A stretch of DNA of 16,601 nucleotides from MKRK01 sp001896915 (GCA_937973935.1 CALJJF010000196.1:1-16601), one strand, 5' to 3'; numbered from the stretch's first letter, positions 1-7,623 are shown. Notes: generated from the letters alone by a model not told the origin. Numbers and translations: made by a program.

Positions 1-90
1 AGAACCTACCACCACAACTACTACAACCACAGAACCTACTACCACAACTACTACAACCACAGAACCTACCACCACAACTACCACAACAAC
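1..90 (+). repeat. 30-bp tandem repeat encoding the Thr/Glu-Pro linker
   Basis: Three near-identical 30-bp units start at 1, 31 and 61 (AGAACCTACC... / AGAACCTACT... / AGAACCTACC...), differing at single bases, followed by a degenerate ACA/ACT/ACG run to about 112. Each unit encodes Glu-Pro plus eight Thr. The repeat probably continues left of the window. It is a coding repeat in a low-complexity linker and is likely to vary in length between strains through slippage or recombination. Confidence 0.9.
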
Positions 91-1624
91 AACTACTACA
101 ACGACAACGACAGCGGCACCGGAGCCGCCGACCCAGCAGAGCATCCTCACATCGCTGCAAGGAAACAACGTTGTCGTAGCGGTGGATTACGCATACAGCG
201 GATACAAATATCAGTATTGGAGCTATCAGCAGGTTAACGCCGACATCGTAGGCGGAAATGACAGTGGCTTATACAACTGGGTACTGATTAAGAATTATAC
301 GGAAGACAAAACAGCGACATTTGCGTCAGCAAATGCAGCGGACAAAAAAGGCAACTATCAGGTAATGGTACGCGTCCAGAAGACAAACGGAGAATTCGTG
401 GGACAATACTATGATGTATTGACACCGGAAGAAGCGGGCATTGCCAAGATCAACAAAGTAATCATCAACGGCAAAGTAACAACAGGAAAAGAAATATTCG
501 CAAAGGGTTCTTCCGTAGCAGTTGAAGTAGTTGCATCAAACGCAACAGAATATACCTTGACAGGCTATCAGGGAGCAACAAGCCCCACAGCAGGAGTATA
601 TTCGCTCACATTCCCGAAAGCGGGCAGATTTACGATCAATCTGGGAGCGAAGAATGATACAACAGCGGACAGCAAATACGTAACATTTGACATATACGAA
701 GATACACCGTCAGATGTATATCCGGAAATCCAAGGCTTATCAACAAGCGGATCAACGGGGAATACGGTTAAAGTTATATTGACCACGGATGCAGCGGCTG
801 GCACACAGTTTACCTACACCCTGTCAGAGCCGAACAGCAAAGGAATCGCAAAGGCATCGGCATCCAATGACAACTACAATTTCACACTGGGCGCAAACAA
901 ATACGGTTACTATCAGGTAACGGCAATTGCATCCAGAGACGGAGTAGCAGCAGAAGATGACAAGTACATCAAACTGTATCACTATAAGAGACCTGGTGCG
1001 ATCGCAAGAGTCAATGCGACAGTTACGGGAGCGGCAGATCTAAATAACGTTGCAGCAGGTACATTGATCAACTTTGCAGCAACAGCAACGATTCCGGGCT
1101 TAGCGGGCAACCAGATTCAATATTCATACTACAAAGCAGATGCAGATGGATTTAAACTGATCAAAGACTGGTCGACAGACAGTACATTGACATGGAGACC
1201 GGCAATGGCAGGTAAATACAGCATACAGGTAAGAGCAAAGGGAACAGACGCAGGATCCTATGAAGCATTGAAGAACTTTGAGATTAGCGTAGAAGGTGCA
1301 GTAGCAACCATCGATGCGTCTGACATCACGGTTAAATTCTACAATGTATCTACAGGGGCAGAAATTGCGGCAAACAACCTGAAGGCAAGAGTACCGGTTG
1401 AGGTAAGAATTTCTGTACCGGCTGGAAACAACGATCTGTATTACAAGCTCTTGGTAGGCGACAGCAATTTGGGAACCTACGAAGTAAGCAAATATTCACC
1501 GAACAGCTCTATCATCTGGACACCGAGAAAGGCATTGGACTTCAAAGTCAATGTATATGCAAGAAGCTCAGCTTCCTTCGGTATTGCCGATGTAATCAAG
1601 ACTGTTAACGCAACAGCCAATTAA
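2..1624 (+). CDS. Surface protein C-terminal part: Thr-rich linker plus Ig-like / triple-tyrosine-type repeats (5' partial)
   Basis: The reading frame is open from base 2, so the gene starts before the window; a GTG at 182 is internal, not a start. Codons from 2 to about 112 encode a linker of Thr runs broken by Glu-Pro, then a short Pro-rich hinge. The rest reads as about five modules of 85-100 residues (roughly nt 134-421, 440-706, 716-995, 995-1298, 1310-1621). Each is rich in Tyr and ends in a pattern like 'aG.Y.i.V.ak', for example GKYSIQVRAK and GNYQVMVRVQ. This resembles Ig-like / triple-tyrosine (Y_Y_Y) modules found in extracellular clostridial proteins. No sortase motif or surface-layer domain is seen at the C-terminus, so anchoring, if any, or a catalytic domain lies upstream. 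Function is inferred only as extracellular binding or spacing; family assignment is moderate. A terminator follows directly. Confidence 0.8.
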   Translation, partial: EPTTTTTTTTEPTTTTTTTTEPTTTTTTTTTTTTTTTAAPEPPTQQSILTSLQGNNVVVAVDYAYSGYKYQYWSYQQVNADIVGGNDSGLYNWVLIKNYTEDKTATFASANAADKKGNYQVMVRVQKTNGEFVGQYYDVLTPEEAGIAKINKVIINGKVTTGKEIFAKGSSVAVEVVASNATEYTLTGYQGATSPTAGVYSLTFPKAGRFTINLGAKNDTTADSKYVTFDIYEDTPSDVYPEIQGLSTSGSTGNTVKVILTTDAAAGTQFTYTLSEPNSKGIAKASASNDNYNFTLGANKYGYYQVTAIASRDGVAAEDDKYIKLYHYKRPGAIARVNATVTGAADLNNVAAGTLINFAATATIPGLAGNQIQYSYYKADADGFKLIKDWSTDSTLTWRPAMAGKYSIQVRAKGTDAGSYEALKNFEISVEGAVATIDASDITVKFYNVSTGAEIAANNLKARVPVEVRISVPAGNNDLYYKLLVGDSNLGTYEVSKYSPNSSIIWTPRKALDFKVNVYARSSASFGIADVIKTVNATAN

Positions 1625-1642
1625 TTCTTTCGGTTTAACAAG

Positions 1643-1673
1643 AAGAACCCGACATCAGTCGGGTTCTTTTTTT
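1643..1673 (+). terminator. Rho-independent terminator of the surface protein gene
   Basis: An 11-bp perfect stem, AAGAACCCGAC (1643-1653) with GTCGGGTTCTT (1658-1668), closes a 4-nt loop ATCA and runs into seven T (1667-1673). It lies about 20 nt after the TAA stop. Confidence 0.93.
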
Positions 1674-1682
1674 GGTTCTATT

Positions 1683-2099
1683 TCAATAGTTGAGGTAGGC
1701 CTTAAAAATAAATTTTGGTATTGTAAAATCGAAATGAAATGATAGTTCACGAAATCTTAGTATTTCATCACGCAACAAGCAAATACGTGCATTTTTGCTT
1801 GTTTGACAAATTAAGGCCGGCAACCTATCGGGTGTGAGATCATTCAATGCAGAGCAGGGGCAGACAAAGTTAAAGAAAATGAGAAACAGTGAGATGAGGT
1901 TGTTGGAGGTTACAAATGAAGAAAATCCCTGCCTGGTTTTGTACCATGCTTTAAATTACTTGTTAAGATACTCAATGAGATTGTTGAAGATATCATCCTT
2001 GAAACTTTCAACACGAATATGTTTAACCTCATCAAACAACGACTTGGCAGGCTCTTTATAAGCAACGTGACGGTCGGATACAAGAGCGGACGGTTTTCC
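1683..2099 (-). pseudogene. Degraded DDE transposase C-terminus (IS6/IS240-like)
   Basis: Read on the minus strand from 2099 down, one frame gives GKPSALVSDRHVAYKEPAKS, then a stretch with KHIRVESFKDDIFNNLIE, then WYKTRQGFSSF, FFNFVCPCSALNDLTPDRL. This is the second half of a DDE transposase: the 'SDRH.AYKEA' Asp block, the 'SFKDD.NN.IE' Glu block, and the C-terminal 'FFNFvRPHsALnnlTPaq' tail. A TAA at 1956-1958 sits just after the Glu block, probably replacing a Gln or another sense codon, and the tail Arg-His is Cys-Pro-Cys here. The N-terminal half is missing; the homology stops near 2100, where the second remnant begins. It is not functional. The family name comes from motif memory; 'DDE transposase remnant' is safer than the exact IS family. 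Confidence 0.72.
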
Positions 2100-2129
2100 A
2101 TGATTAAGTAATCTCGGTCAATCACGAAA

Positions 2130-2462
2130 ACGCTTTGGGGCTCTCTGAGTGAGGCGAGAAATGATAGACAATCAAAGATTGCTGTTTCATGGCAGAACAA
2201 TTAAGATAATCGTTCAACTTATTTCAAATATCTACAGGAAGTTAGAACCCTCTTATATACAACAAAACCCGTTGAAGGATTCAACCGTCGGTTTCGTAAG
2301 GTCAATAATAACAAAGGTGTGTTCCGAACAATGACAGCCGGTTTAAAATGATCTATCTGGCAATGATGGACATTACAAAGACGTGGACAGGACGGTGCAA
2401 TGACTGGGGGTCAAGTCCGTTACCAACTCGAAATATTCTCTTTCGACAGACTGCCGGATTGG
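2130..2462 (+). pseudogene. Degraded IS256-family transposase C-terminus
   Basis: The plus strand shows the C-terminal signature of IS256 (Mutator-like) transposases in pieces. Frame A contains SWQNN, a TAA at 2202-2204 where Trp is expected, then YFKYLQEVRTLLYTTKPVEG and FNRRFRKV (family: 'fF.yp.eiRrlIYTTN.iEgfnr.lRKv'). A frameshift near 2345 moves to another frame for MIYLAMMDITKTWTGR and DWG (family: 'lYLA..di.kKWt...rdW'). A second indel near 2408 returns to frame A for QLEIFSFDRLPD (family: 'qLeifF.dRl'). At least one stop and two compensating indels mean an old, inactive fragment. The N-terminal two thirds, including most DDE residues, is absent. Confidence 0.8.
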
Positions 2463-2990
2463 CACAAAAATACCACCATTTTAAGAATAAAATGAACGCC
2501 CGCGACGGCGGACGCCCTTGACATGCCACCATTTTTCCGCTATTATGCAAACATATCGGTTAAGCTGATTTTCCACTCAACTACCATAGATACTATTACT
2601 TGAACTACGTCCGATTCGGACTTTAGACAAAATTCGGGACATCGCCTAATTTACTAGGTTATATGATTAATAACCTTTCGAATAACATAAAATACCGCAA
2701 ATAACGAAACTAACCCCAATTTGTGTCGATAGTGTAAAAAAGTCTGTACAATAAAAAAAATTACCATTTAAGCTACACGCTAATTTCGTTGTACTAAACG
2801 GAGTCGGCTTTATTTTTAGTTGTGTTATCACAAATGAATGAATGGACCTATGAGTAGACAACCTCATTAGCTGGGAGTTTTACCGGATGAATTCTACATA
2901 GGATTTGAAAAAATAATTTAAAAAAACAAGATTTTATGACCTTTTATGAATTATATCACGAATATAAATAAGACAATAGAATAAATAAAC
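2463..2990. other. Non-coding AT-rich stretch, probably further IS debris
   Basis: No supportable gene is seen on either strand; short open frames lack start signals and family motifs. Two places look like worn ends of IS elements. One is around 2620-2645 (GACAAAATTCGGGACATCGCC), the kind of sequence expected 3' of an IS256-type transposase. The other is around 2730-2750 (GTGTAAAAAAGTCTGTACAA). I could not pair them as clear inverted repeats, so both are tentative. The last 60 bases before 2990 are very AT-rich and probably carry the promoter of the sigma factor gene, which I cannot place with confidence. Confidence 0.45.
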
Positions 2991-3004
2991 TAGGAGGTGA
3001 TTCA

Positions 3005-3547
3005 TTGCTTCTGTTAGAAAATGATGAATTAATAGTTAAATATGCAAAAGGTGAAAAGCAATCAATTTCAATCTTATTTGACAAATATTATTCTTTGTGT
3101 TTGTTTTGTTCCATGAATATTCTAGGTTGCAAAGAAGATGCAGAAGATGCAGTTAGTTCAGCTTTTGTAGATTTATGGGAAACAAGACAAAAATATAATA
3201 AAGAAATATGTAGCTTAAAAACATGGCTTTTGATGTTTGTCAGAAGAAGATCCATTGATATTCTTAGAAAACGACATCCCTGTTTTTCTGTTGATGATGA
3301 TCGTTTCATCGAAATACCTATACATAATACAAATCGTTTAGAATATCGGGATTTATTGTTACAAATCATGAACTCTCTTTCTTCTTATGAAAAAGACTTG
3401 TTTTATAGAAGGTTTTTTTATTTACAAAGTTACGAAGAAATTGCAAGGCATACAGAAAAAAGTGTTGATTCCATTAAGAGTTCTCTATACCGAATTCGAA
3501 AATACATTAAAAAAAATTTTTATCGAGAGGGAAAGACATATGAATAA
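3005..3547 (+). CDS. ECF-type RNA polymerase sigma factor
   Basis: This 180-residue protein is the usual size for an extracytoplasmic-function sigma factor. Residues about 18-90 form sigma region 2, with the acidic segment DAEDAVSSAFVDLWETR followed by WLLMFVRRRSIDILRKR. Residues about 120-175 form region 4 with a helix-turn-helix, YEEIARHTEKSVDSIKSSLY. The start is TTG at 3005, chosen because AGGAGG at 2992-2997 sits 7 nt upstream; no ATG fits. Its last 8 bases overlap the next gene, so the two are co-transcribed and probably translationally coupled. Family knowledge says such factors are held inactive by a membrane anti-sigma factor, here likely the next gene. Region 2.4/4.2 target promoters are unknown. 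Base use is visibly more AT-rich than the ispD-to-thrS genes, suggesting acquisition. Confidence 0.9.
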   Translation: MLLLENDELIVKYAKGEKQSISILFDKYYSLCLFCSMNILGCKEDAEDAVSSAFVDLWETRQKYNKEICSLKTWLLMFVRRRSIDILRKRHPCFSVDDDRFIEIPIHNTNRLEYRDLLLQIMNSLSSYEKDLFYRRFFYLQSYEEIARHTEKSVDSIKSSLYRIRKYIKKNFYREGKTYE

Positions 3548-4952
3548 TCTTGAATTATTCGAAGTATTAGAATTATCTGATTTTGATGATGTTAGTCAAA
3601 TTGATATACAAATAAGTGAAAAGTCGAATAAATCAATGAAATCCAATATCATGAGCCGGATTAGTTATAAAAATAGTAAGAGATTATTGCATAAAATGAT
3701 AATAATTTCAGCAGCATGCTTATTGCTTGCGTTTTCTATTAGTATTACGGCATTGGCAAACGATGAATTCAGGCAATTTGTTTTTACAATTTTAAATGTG
3801 ACAAATAAAATAGCGGATGGGGATAAACAACAAAATATAGTAAAAACCTTTGAATTTGGAAATGAGTATGTTGTACACGAAGGATTCATTATTACGAATA
3901 AAGGTAATACAAATGAAAAAGTATTCGAATACCAAAATGGTAAAGTTGTCATTTCAAATCGGTTAAGTTGCTCGGGTGTTTATAACTATCTTGATAAACC
4001 GATAAAATTTTCATTCGATTTTTATATCCACAAGGATGGAATTTATGTTATCAATCAAAACAGCAATCTTAAGTTTTCGCTTTCTAAGTGGCCGAATGAC
4101 ATATCAAAAGCAGTTTTTATTGTACTCGGTGTGGACACAAATGATATACTGGAAAACGGAATGACTGTAACGAATAATGCTTTTGTTGACAGTTGGTTAA
4201 TCGATTTAAAAACCGGTAAGCTTGAACCTTTGGTGAACAGAGAGGGTGCAAATGATTTTTTAGGCAAAAAAATCATATCAGTAGACAAAGTTTATGACGG
4301 AACCTATGTATCATACAAAACAAGAAATTTTGCAGAAGTGGATATGGGCAAAGATGAGAACTACATTCTATTTAAATCAAATCGAAACCATTTCCCAGCA
4401 GATGAAAAATATGATTACTATATTCATGATAGAATAACAGGTGACGAATGGTTCATTCAAATGCCAACCAAAGATATCCCCTATAAAGTCTATTGGGTGG
4501 ACGATTATACCGTTGCTTTCTTGCATTTGATAAATAATAAGGTTGTAGTTGAATTATATAATGTTAAGGATAGAACCTTTAAAGTCTCCGGCAAATACAA
4601 CACGGATGAATTTGCACATGCAAACGCCAGTCTATACGAAATAGCATATGACAAGGAAGAATATAAATTTACGGATATTTTTTGCGGCAAAAAACTTAAT
4701 ATAAAAAATAGCAAAATTTTAGGTCAATCTATCATAGCCAGTTGGTCTCAATATGATTGTTATGTTGTACAAACAGAGCAAGGACTGTATGCTTTTAATT
4801 TGAAACTCGGAACTTGCTTATTTTTAACAAAACAAGATTTGCATGCAGATAAAATTCTGTTTCCGGGGTTTGTTGATCAAAATGTCATGCTGATTTGTAC
4901 AGAATCAGTCGGTGACTCTTTCCCTTCATTTTATTTCGTTACTGTCAAGTGA
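3540..4952 (+). CDS. Single-pass membrane protein, probable anti-sigma factor with extracellular propeller-like domain
   Basis: The start is ATG 3540, preceded by GAGAGGGAAA, giving 470 residues; the frame is open further upstream inside the sigma gene but without a start signal. Residues 1-52 are a polar, probably cytoplasmic segment, 53-73 a single hydrophobic helix (MIIISAACLLLAFSISITAL), and 74-470 an extracytoplasmic domain rich in beta-strand-like Tyr/Trp/Asp patterns such as YDYYIHDRITGDEW and YKVYWVDDYTVAFLH. These look like blades of a beta-propeller, but no named family is recognised. The overlap with an ECF sigma gene, the topology and the short N-terminus fit a membrane anti-sigma factor whose outer domain senses a ligand or stress. 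That role is inferred from context; I see no classical zinc-binding anti-sigma HxxxCxxC motif. The gene is AT-rich like its partner. Confidence 0.75.
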   Translation: MNNLELFEVLELSDFDDVSQIDIQISEKSNKSMKSNIMSRISYKNSKRLLHKMIIISAACLLLAFSISITALANDEFRQFVFTILNVTNKIADGDKQQNIVKTFEFGNEYVVHEGFIITNKGNTNEKVFEYQNGKVVISNRLSCSGVYNYLDKPIKFSFDFYIHKDGIYVINQNSNLKFSLSKWPNDISKAVFIVLGVDTNDILENGMTVTNNAFVDSWLIDLKTGKLEPLVNREGANDFLGKKIISVDKVYDGTYVSYKTRNFAEVDMGKDENYILFKSNRNHFPADEKYDYYIHDRITGDEWFIQMPTKDIPYKVYWVDDYTVAFLHLINNKVVVELYNVKDRTFKVSGKYNTDEFAHANASLYEIAYDKEEYKFTDIFCGKKLNIKNSKILGQSIIASWSQYDCYVVQTEQGLYAFNLKLGTCLFLTKQDLHADKILFPGFVDQNVMLICTESVGDSFPSFYFVTVK

Positions 4953-4979
4953 GTTATAATAAGGAGAAAATCACGAAAC

Positions 4980-5088
4980 CCTGTTGAAATGGGGGAAAAC
5001 TCCGTGTAATTTCAGTCTATTGGGAACAGGAAAGCTAAGTCAGAACCGTCTTGGCATTGCCTGTTTGCGGATGTTGCTCCGTTTTGAC
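4980..5088 (+). ncRNA. Candidate structured RNA downstream of the anti-sigma gene
   Basis: Two adjacent nested folds can be drawn by hand. First: CCTGTT (4980-4985) pairs with AACAGG (5025-5030), enclosing GAAAT (4986-4990) with ATTTC (5009-5013), enclosing GGGG/CTCC around a GAAAA loop (4991-5003). Second: GTCAGAAC (5039-5046) pairs over 8 bp with GTTTTGAC (5081-5088), enclosing small hairpins GGC-ATT-GCC (5053-5061) and CGGA/TCCG (5068-5081); the last competes for one base. The stretch is much richer in G and C than the AT-rich sequence around it. No known riboswitch class was matched. It could be an RNA, a 5' leader of the next gene, or the end of an old mobile element. Confidence 0.35.
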
Positions 5089-5090
5089 AT

Positions 5091-5120
5091 AGGTGGACGT
5101 TATGCATACTCCAATCACCT
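5091..5120 (+). other. Small inverted repeat after the candidate RNA
   Basis: AGGTG (5091-5095) is complementary to CACCT (5116-5120), with a 20-nt interior that contains ATGCAT. It is followed by AAAAAATG rather than a T run, so it is not a good terminator in the plus direction. From 5121 to 5385 the sequence is AT-rich with no gene; it must hold the promoter of the NlpC/P60 gene, but I see no convincing -35/-10 pair. Confidence 0.3.
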
Positions 5121-5385
5121 AAAAAATGTACTATTTTTATATAAACTTTTCTAAAATAATATAAAAATATTTGTTAGCAGCTTGATTTATATTTCATTTT
5201 CTGCTTTAGAACCTAGGTGAATGTGCTTTTTCAATCATCATTATACAAGAAGGTAGCAAAGAATTACTTGATAGTATGAAGATGGTTATGCATCCAACAT
5301 TTGAGTGGTGTACAACATGTATATGATTCGATATACTTATGATTGTAATAACTCTGACAAGTTCAGAACGAATGGGAGGATCTAC

Positions 5386-6027
5386 ATGAAAAAAATATTT
5401 GCTTTTTTAGTGGCAGTTACTATGATGGCGACACTCATCACAACGCAAGCATCTGCTGCATCTGTCACAGGAACAGTTAAGTTAACAAGCGGAAATTTAA
5501 ACGTTCGTGCAAACGCAAATGCAACATCCGCTATTGTCGGAAAATTGACGAATGGATCCCAAGTTACCATCATCGGAAGTGAAAACGGCTTTTATAAAAT
5601 TTCCTTTAACGGCAGAACTGCTTATGTATCCTCAGCCTATGTGTTAAATAATCAATCAACCGTGATTGTAAATACCGCTCGTTCAGCTCTGGGGGTAAAA
5701 TACGTTTTTGCAGGAGCAACGATGAACGGCTTTGACTGCTCCGGATTAACACTATATTGTTACAACAAGGTAGGCATTACACTGCCGCATCAATCGGTTC
5801 AGCAATCAAAACTGGGCGCCTATGTAGGCAGAGATAGCCTGAAACCCGGTGATCTGGTTTTCTTCGACACCAACGGAGGAAATGACGGGATCAATCATGT
5901 GGGAATATACACAGGAAACGGAATGGTAATACAAGCCCAGTCCGGAGCCGGCATGGTAAAGGAAATTAGCCTTACCAACAGCTATTGGTCAAAGGCGTAT
6001 ATGACAGCCAGAAGAATACTTCAATAA
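5386..6027 (+). CDS. Secreted SH3b-NlpC/P60 peptidoglycan endopeptidase
   Basis: A 213-residue exported cell-wall hydrolase, expected to cut peptide stems of peptidoglycan (typically D-Glu to diamino acid). Residues 1-24 are a signal peptide (KK, hydrophobic core, cleavage after Ala-Ser-Ala). Residues about 28-88 are a bacterial SH3 domain (LTSGNLNVRANANATSAIVG, then GSQVTI, AYVSSAYV) thought to bind the wall. Residues about 93-213 are an NlpC/P60 domain with catalytic Cys118 in FDCSGL and His171 in NHVGIY; the third polar residue is probably Gln183 in VIQAQSG. The start is ATG 5386, set by GGGAGG at 5374-5379 and the signal peptide; the frame is open upstream to 5305 but that would bury the signal. 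It stands alone between an AT-rich spacer and its own terminator. Confidence 0.93.
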   Translation: MKKIFAFLVAVTMMATLITTQASAASVTGTVKLTSGNLNVRANANATSAIVGKLTNGSQVTIIGSENGFYKISFNGRTAYVSSAYVLNNQSTVIVNTARSALGVKYVFAGATMNGFDCSGLTLYCYNKVGITLPHQSVQQSKLGAYVGRDSLKPGDLVFFDTNGGNDGINHVGIYTGNGMVIQAQSGAGMVKEISLTNSYWSKAYMTARRILQ

Positions 6028-6030
6028 TGC

Positions 6031-6065
6031 AATCCCGGTCGGTAAACTAACCGACCGGGATTTTT
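6031..6065 (+). terminator. Rho-independent terminator of the NlpC/P60 gene
   Basis: A 12-bp perfect stem, ATCCCGGTCGGT (6032-6043) with ACCGACCGGGAT (6050-6061), closes loop AAACTA and ends in TTTTT (6061-6065), 4 nt after the TAA stop. Confidence 0.95.
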
Positions 6066-6204
6066 ATCTGGACTGGATAGCAGTAAAGGTGTTCATACAA
6101 AATGTACGTTGCTTTCTACATAAATTCTAATCGATCCATATGGACATTTAAGAGGGTATTCATGCAAACATGAAAATGATTCTTTCAGGCATTATCGTAA
6201 ATAG

Positions 6205-6233
6205 TTGCAACAGACTGAATTTGGTTATATAAT
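6205..6233 (+). promoter_or_regulatory. Sigma-A-type promoter of the ispD operon
   Basis: TTGCAA (6205-6210) and TATAAT (6228-6233) are separated by exactly 17 bp, an almost perfect vegetative promoter, about 100 bp before ispD. The transcript would have a leader of about 90 nt. That leader contains a possible short frame (6251-6322, 23 codons, ending in a TGA next to the ispD ribosome binding site), but its start signal is poorly spaced. Confidence 0.8.
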
Positions 6234-6332
6234 AGGATTGATAGAAAGGGATGAAATGTATGCTGCTGACCGGATCGATCACCTGTCAGCGGAATATCAG
6301 TTTTATCTATGATACAGTATGAGGTGACAGGG

Positions 6333-7085
6333 ATGACAGAGGTAAAGACGGAATACAAGCTGAATTATGAATATGTAGCGGCAGATCAATATGTCAGTGC
6401 AATTATCGTTGCGGCCGGAAATTCTACAAGAATGGGAATTCAAAAACAGTTTTTACCCGTTTTCGGAATACCAGTGATAGCACGGTCAATGATGTGTATG
6501 CAAAGCTGTTGTCTGGTTTCAGAAATCATTGTAGTTGCAAGGACAGAAGAAATAGCAGATATTCAAAAATTGGCGGAAGCGTATAAAATTACTAAGCTAA
6601 GCACCATTGTAGAGGGCGGTGACACTCGTCAAAAATCCGTCGAAAACGGTGTGACTGTCTGCAATGCTATGGTGAAGTATTTCTTGATCCATGATGGTGC
6701 AAGACCATTGGCGCCGGATGAAATGATTCAGCGAGTGATTCGGAAAGCGTTTGAAACGAAAGCCGCTGCCGCTGCTGTGAACGTGAAGGATACCATTAAG
6801 CGTGCTGACAAGCAGGGAAAGGTCATAGAAACTCCGGAAAGGGATTCGCTTTACAGTGTTCAGACACCCCAGGTGATAGAAGCGGAACTATATAAAAAAG
6901 CGTTGCATTTTGCAGTGGAATACAATCTGTTGGTGACGGATGATTGCGAAATTTGTGAAAAATATGGTGCGGATGTATTTCTCGCAGAGGGCGATTATGG
7001 AAATATTAAAATTACAACTCCCGAGGATATCGGCATTGCAGAGGGTATTTTAATGGCACGCAGGTCTGACAGTGACCTGAGCTGA
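6333..7085 (+). CDS. ispD: 2-C-methyl-D-erythritol 4-phosphate cytidylyltransferase
   Basis: IspD joins CTP to MEP to form CDP-ME, the third step of the MEP isoprenoid pathway. The nucleotidyltransferase core shows the glycine-rich CTP loop AIIVAAGNSTRMG followed by KQF (residues about 23-40, with Arg33 and Lys38 matching the catalytic Arg/Lys), then GGDTRQKSVENG, FLIHDGARP, KDTIKRAD, and LYSVQTPQV. The start is ATG 6333, preceded by GAGGTG at 6321-6326; ATG 6309 is in frame but has no binding site. This gives 250 residues, slightly longer than usual because of about 20 extra N-terminal residues before the core. The next gene is ispF, as in many bacteria. Confident. Confidence 0.96.
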   Translation: MTEVKTEYKLNYEYVAADQYVSAIIVAAGNSTRMGIQKQFLPVFGIPVIARSMMCMQSCCLVSEIIVVARTEEIADIQKLAEAYKITKLSTIVEGGDTRQKSVENGVTVCNAMVKYFLIHDGARPLAPDEMIQRVIRKAFETKAAAAAVNVKDTIKRADKQGKVIETPERDSLYSVQTPQVIEAELYKKALHFAVEYNLLVTDDCEICEKYGADVFLAEGDYGNIKITTPEDIGIAEGILMARRSDSDLS

Positions 7086-7093
7086 TGGATATT

Positions 7094-7117
7094 GTGTAAA
7101 GGCGAATGGCTTTACAC
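7094..7117 (+). other. Hairpin between ispD and ispF
   Basis: GTGTAAAG (7094-7101) and CTTTACAC (7110-7117) are perfect 8-bp inverted repeats around an 8-nt loop, starting 9 nt after the ispD stop and ending 38 nt before ispF. There is no T run, so it is not a simple terminator; mRNA processing or stability is possible. The role is inference. Confidence 0.6.
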
Positions 7118-7155
7118 GGTGAGTGATGCATTGAATGAATGAAAGAAGGGTCATA

Positions 7156-7623
7156 ATGAGAATTGGACATGGATATGATGTGCATCGGCTGACAGAGGGA
7201 AAAAAACTGATATTGGGCGGAGTTACCATTCCGTATGAAAGGGGATTGCTGGGCCATTCGGATGCTGATGTTTTGGTACATAGCATCATGGACGCCATTT
7301 TAGGTGCTGCTGCATTGGGTGACATCGGGAAGCATTTTCCCGATACCGATGACCAATACAAAGGCGCTGATAGCTTGCGGTTGCTACGTGAGGTTGTTCG
7401 GATTGTTCAGAAGGAAGGATATCAAATTATCAACATTGACAGTACGGTGATTGCCCAACGACCCAAGCTAAAGGATCATATGGAAGAAATGCGAAAAAAC
7501 ATTGCGGAATGCTGCCATATAGAAATTTCTCAGGTGAATGTCAAGGCAACGACGGAAGAGGGGCTTGGGTTTACCGGCAGGGGCGAAGGAATTTCATCTC
7601 ATGCGGTGGTATTGATTGACTGA
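7156..7623 (+). CDS. ispF: 2-C-methyl-D-erythritol 2,4-cyclodiphosphate synthase
   Basis: IspF cyclises CDP-ME 2-phosphate to MEcPP, releasing CMP; it is a zinc-dependent trimer. The zinc site is visible as Asp8 and His10 in GHGYDVHRL and His42 in SDADVLVHSIMDA. Other family blocks are GDIGKHFPDTD, STVIAQRPKL, and the C-terminal VKATTEEGLGFTGRGEGI. ATG 7156 is chosen because AAGGG at 7146-7150 lies 5 nt upstream and the protein then begins directly with RIGHGYD; an ATG at 7135 would add seven unrelated residues. At 155 residues it has normal length. It follows ispD by 70 bp and is probably on the same transcript. Confidence 0.97.
   Translation: MRIGHGYDVHRLTEGKKLILGGVTIPYERGLLGHSDADVLVHSIMDAILGAAALGDIGKHFPDTDDQYKGADSLRLLREVVRIVQKEGYQIINIDSTVIAQRPKLKDHMEEMRKNIAECCHIEISQVNVKATTEEGLGFTGRGEGISSHAVVLID

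Noticed and set aside
1..112. Direct 30-bp repeats that could suggest a CRISPR array
   Set aside because: The units are contiguous without spacers and translate in frame as a Thr/Glu-Pro linker joined to a long ORF.
3387..3539. Upstream extension of the anti-sigma gene to 3387
   Set aside because: The extension lies inside the sigma factor gene in another frame and has no ribosome binding site; ATG 3540 has one.
4973..5090. Cobalamin riboswitch
   Set aside because: Pieces such as GGGAACAGG and AAGTCAGAAC recall it, but the conserved CCCGC.ACTGT core is absent and the downstream gene is a wall hydrolase.
5305..5385. Upstream extension of the NlpC/P60 gene to 5305
   Set aside because: It would bury the signal peptide; ATG 5386 has GGGAGG at good spacing.
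6251..6322. 23-codon leader peptide before ispD
   Set aside because: The GAAAGGG motif is directly adjacent to the ATG, so initiation is doubtful; kept only as a note in the promoter entry.
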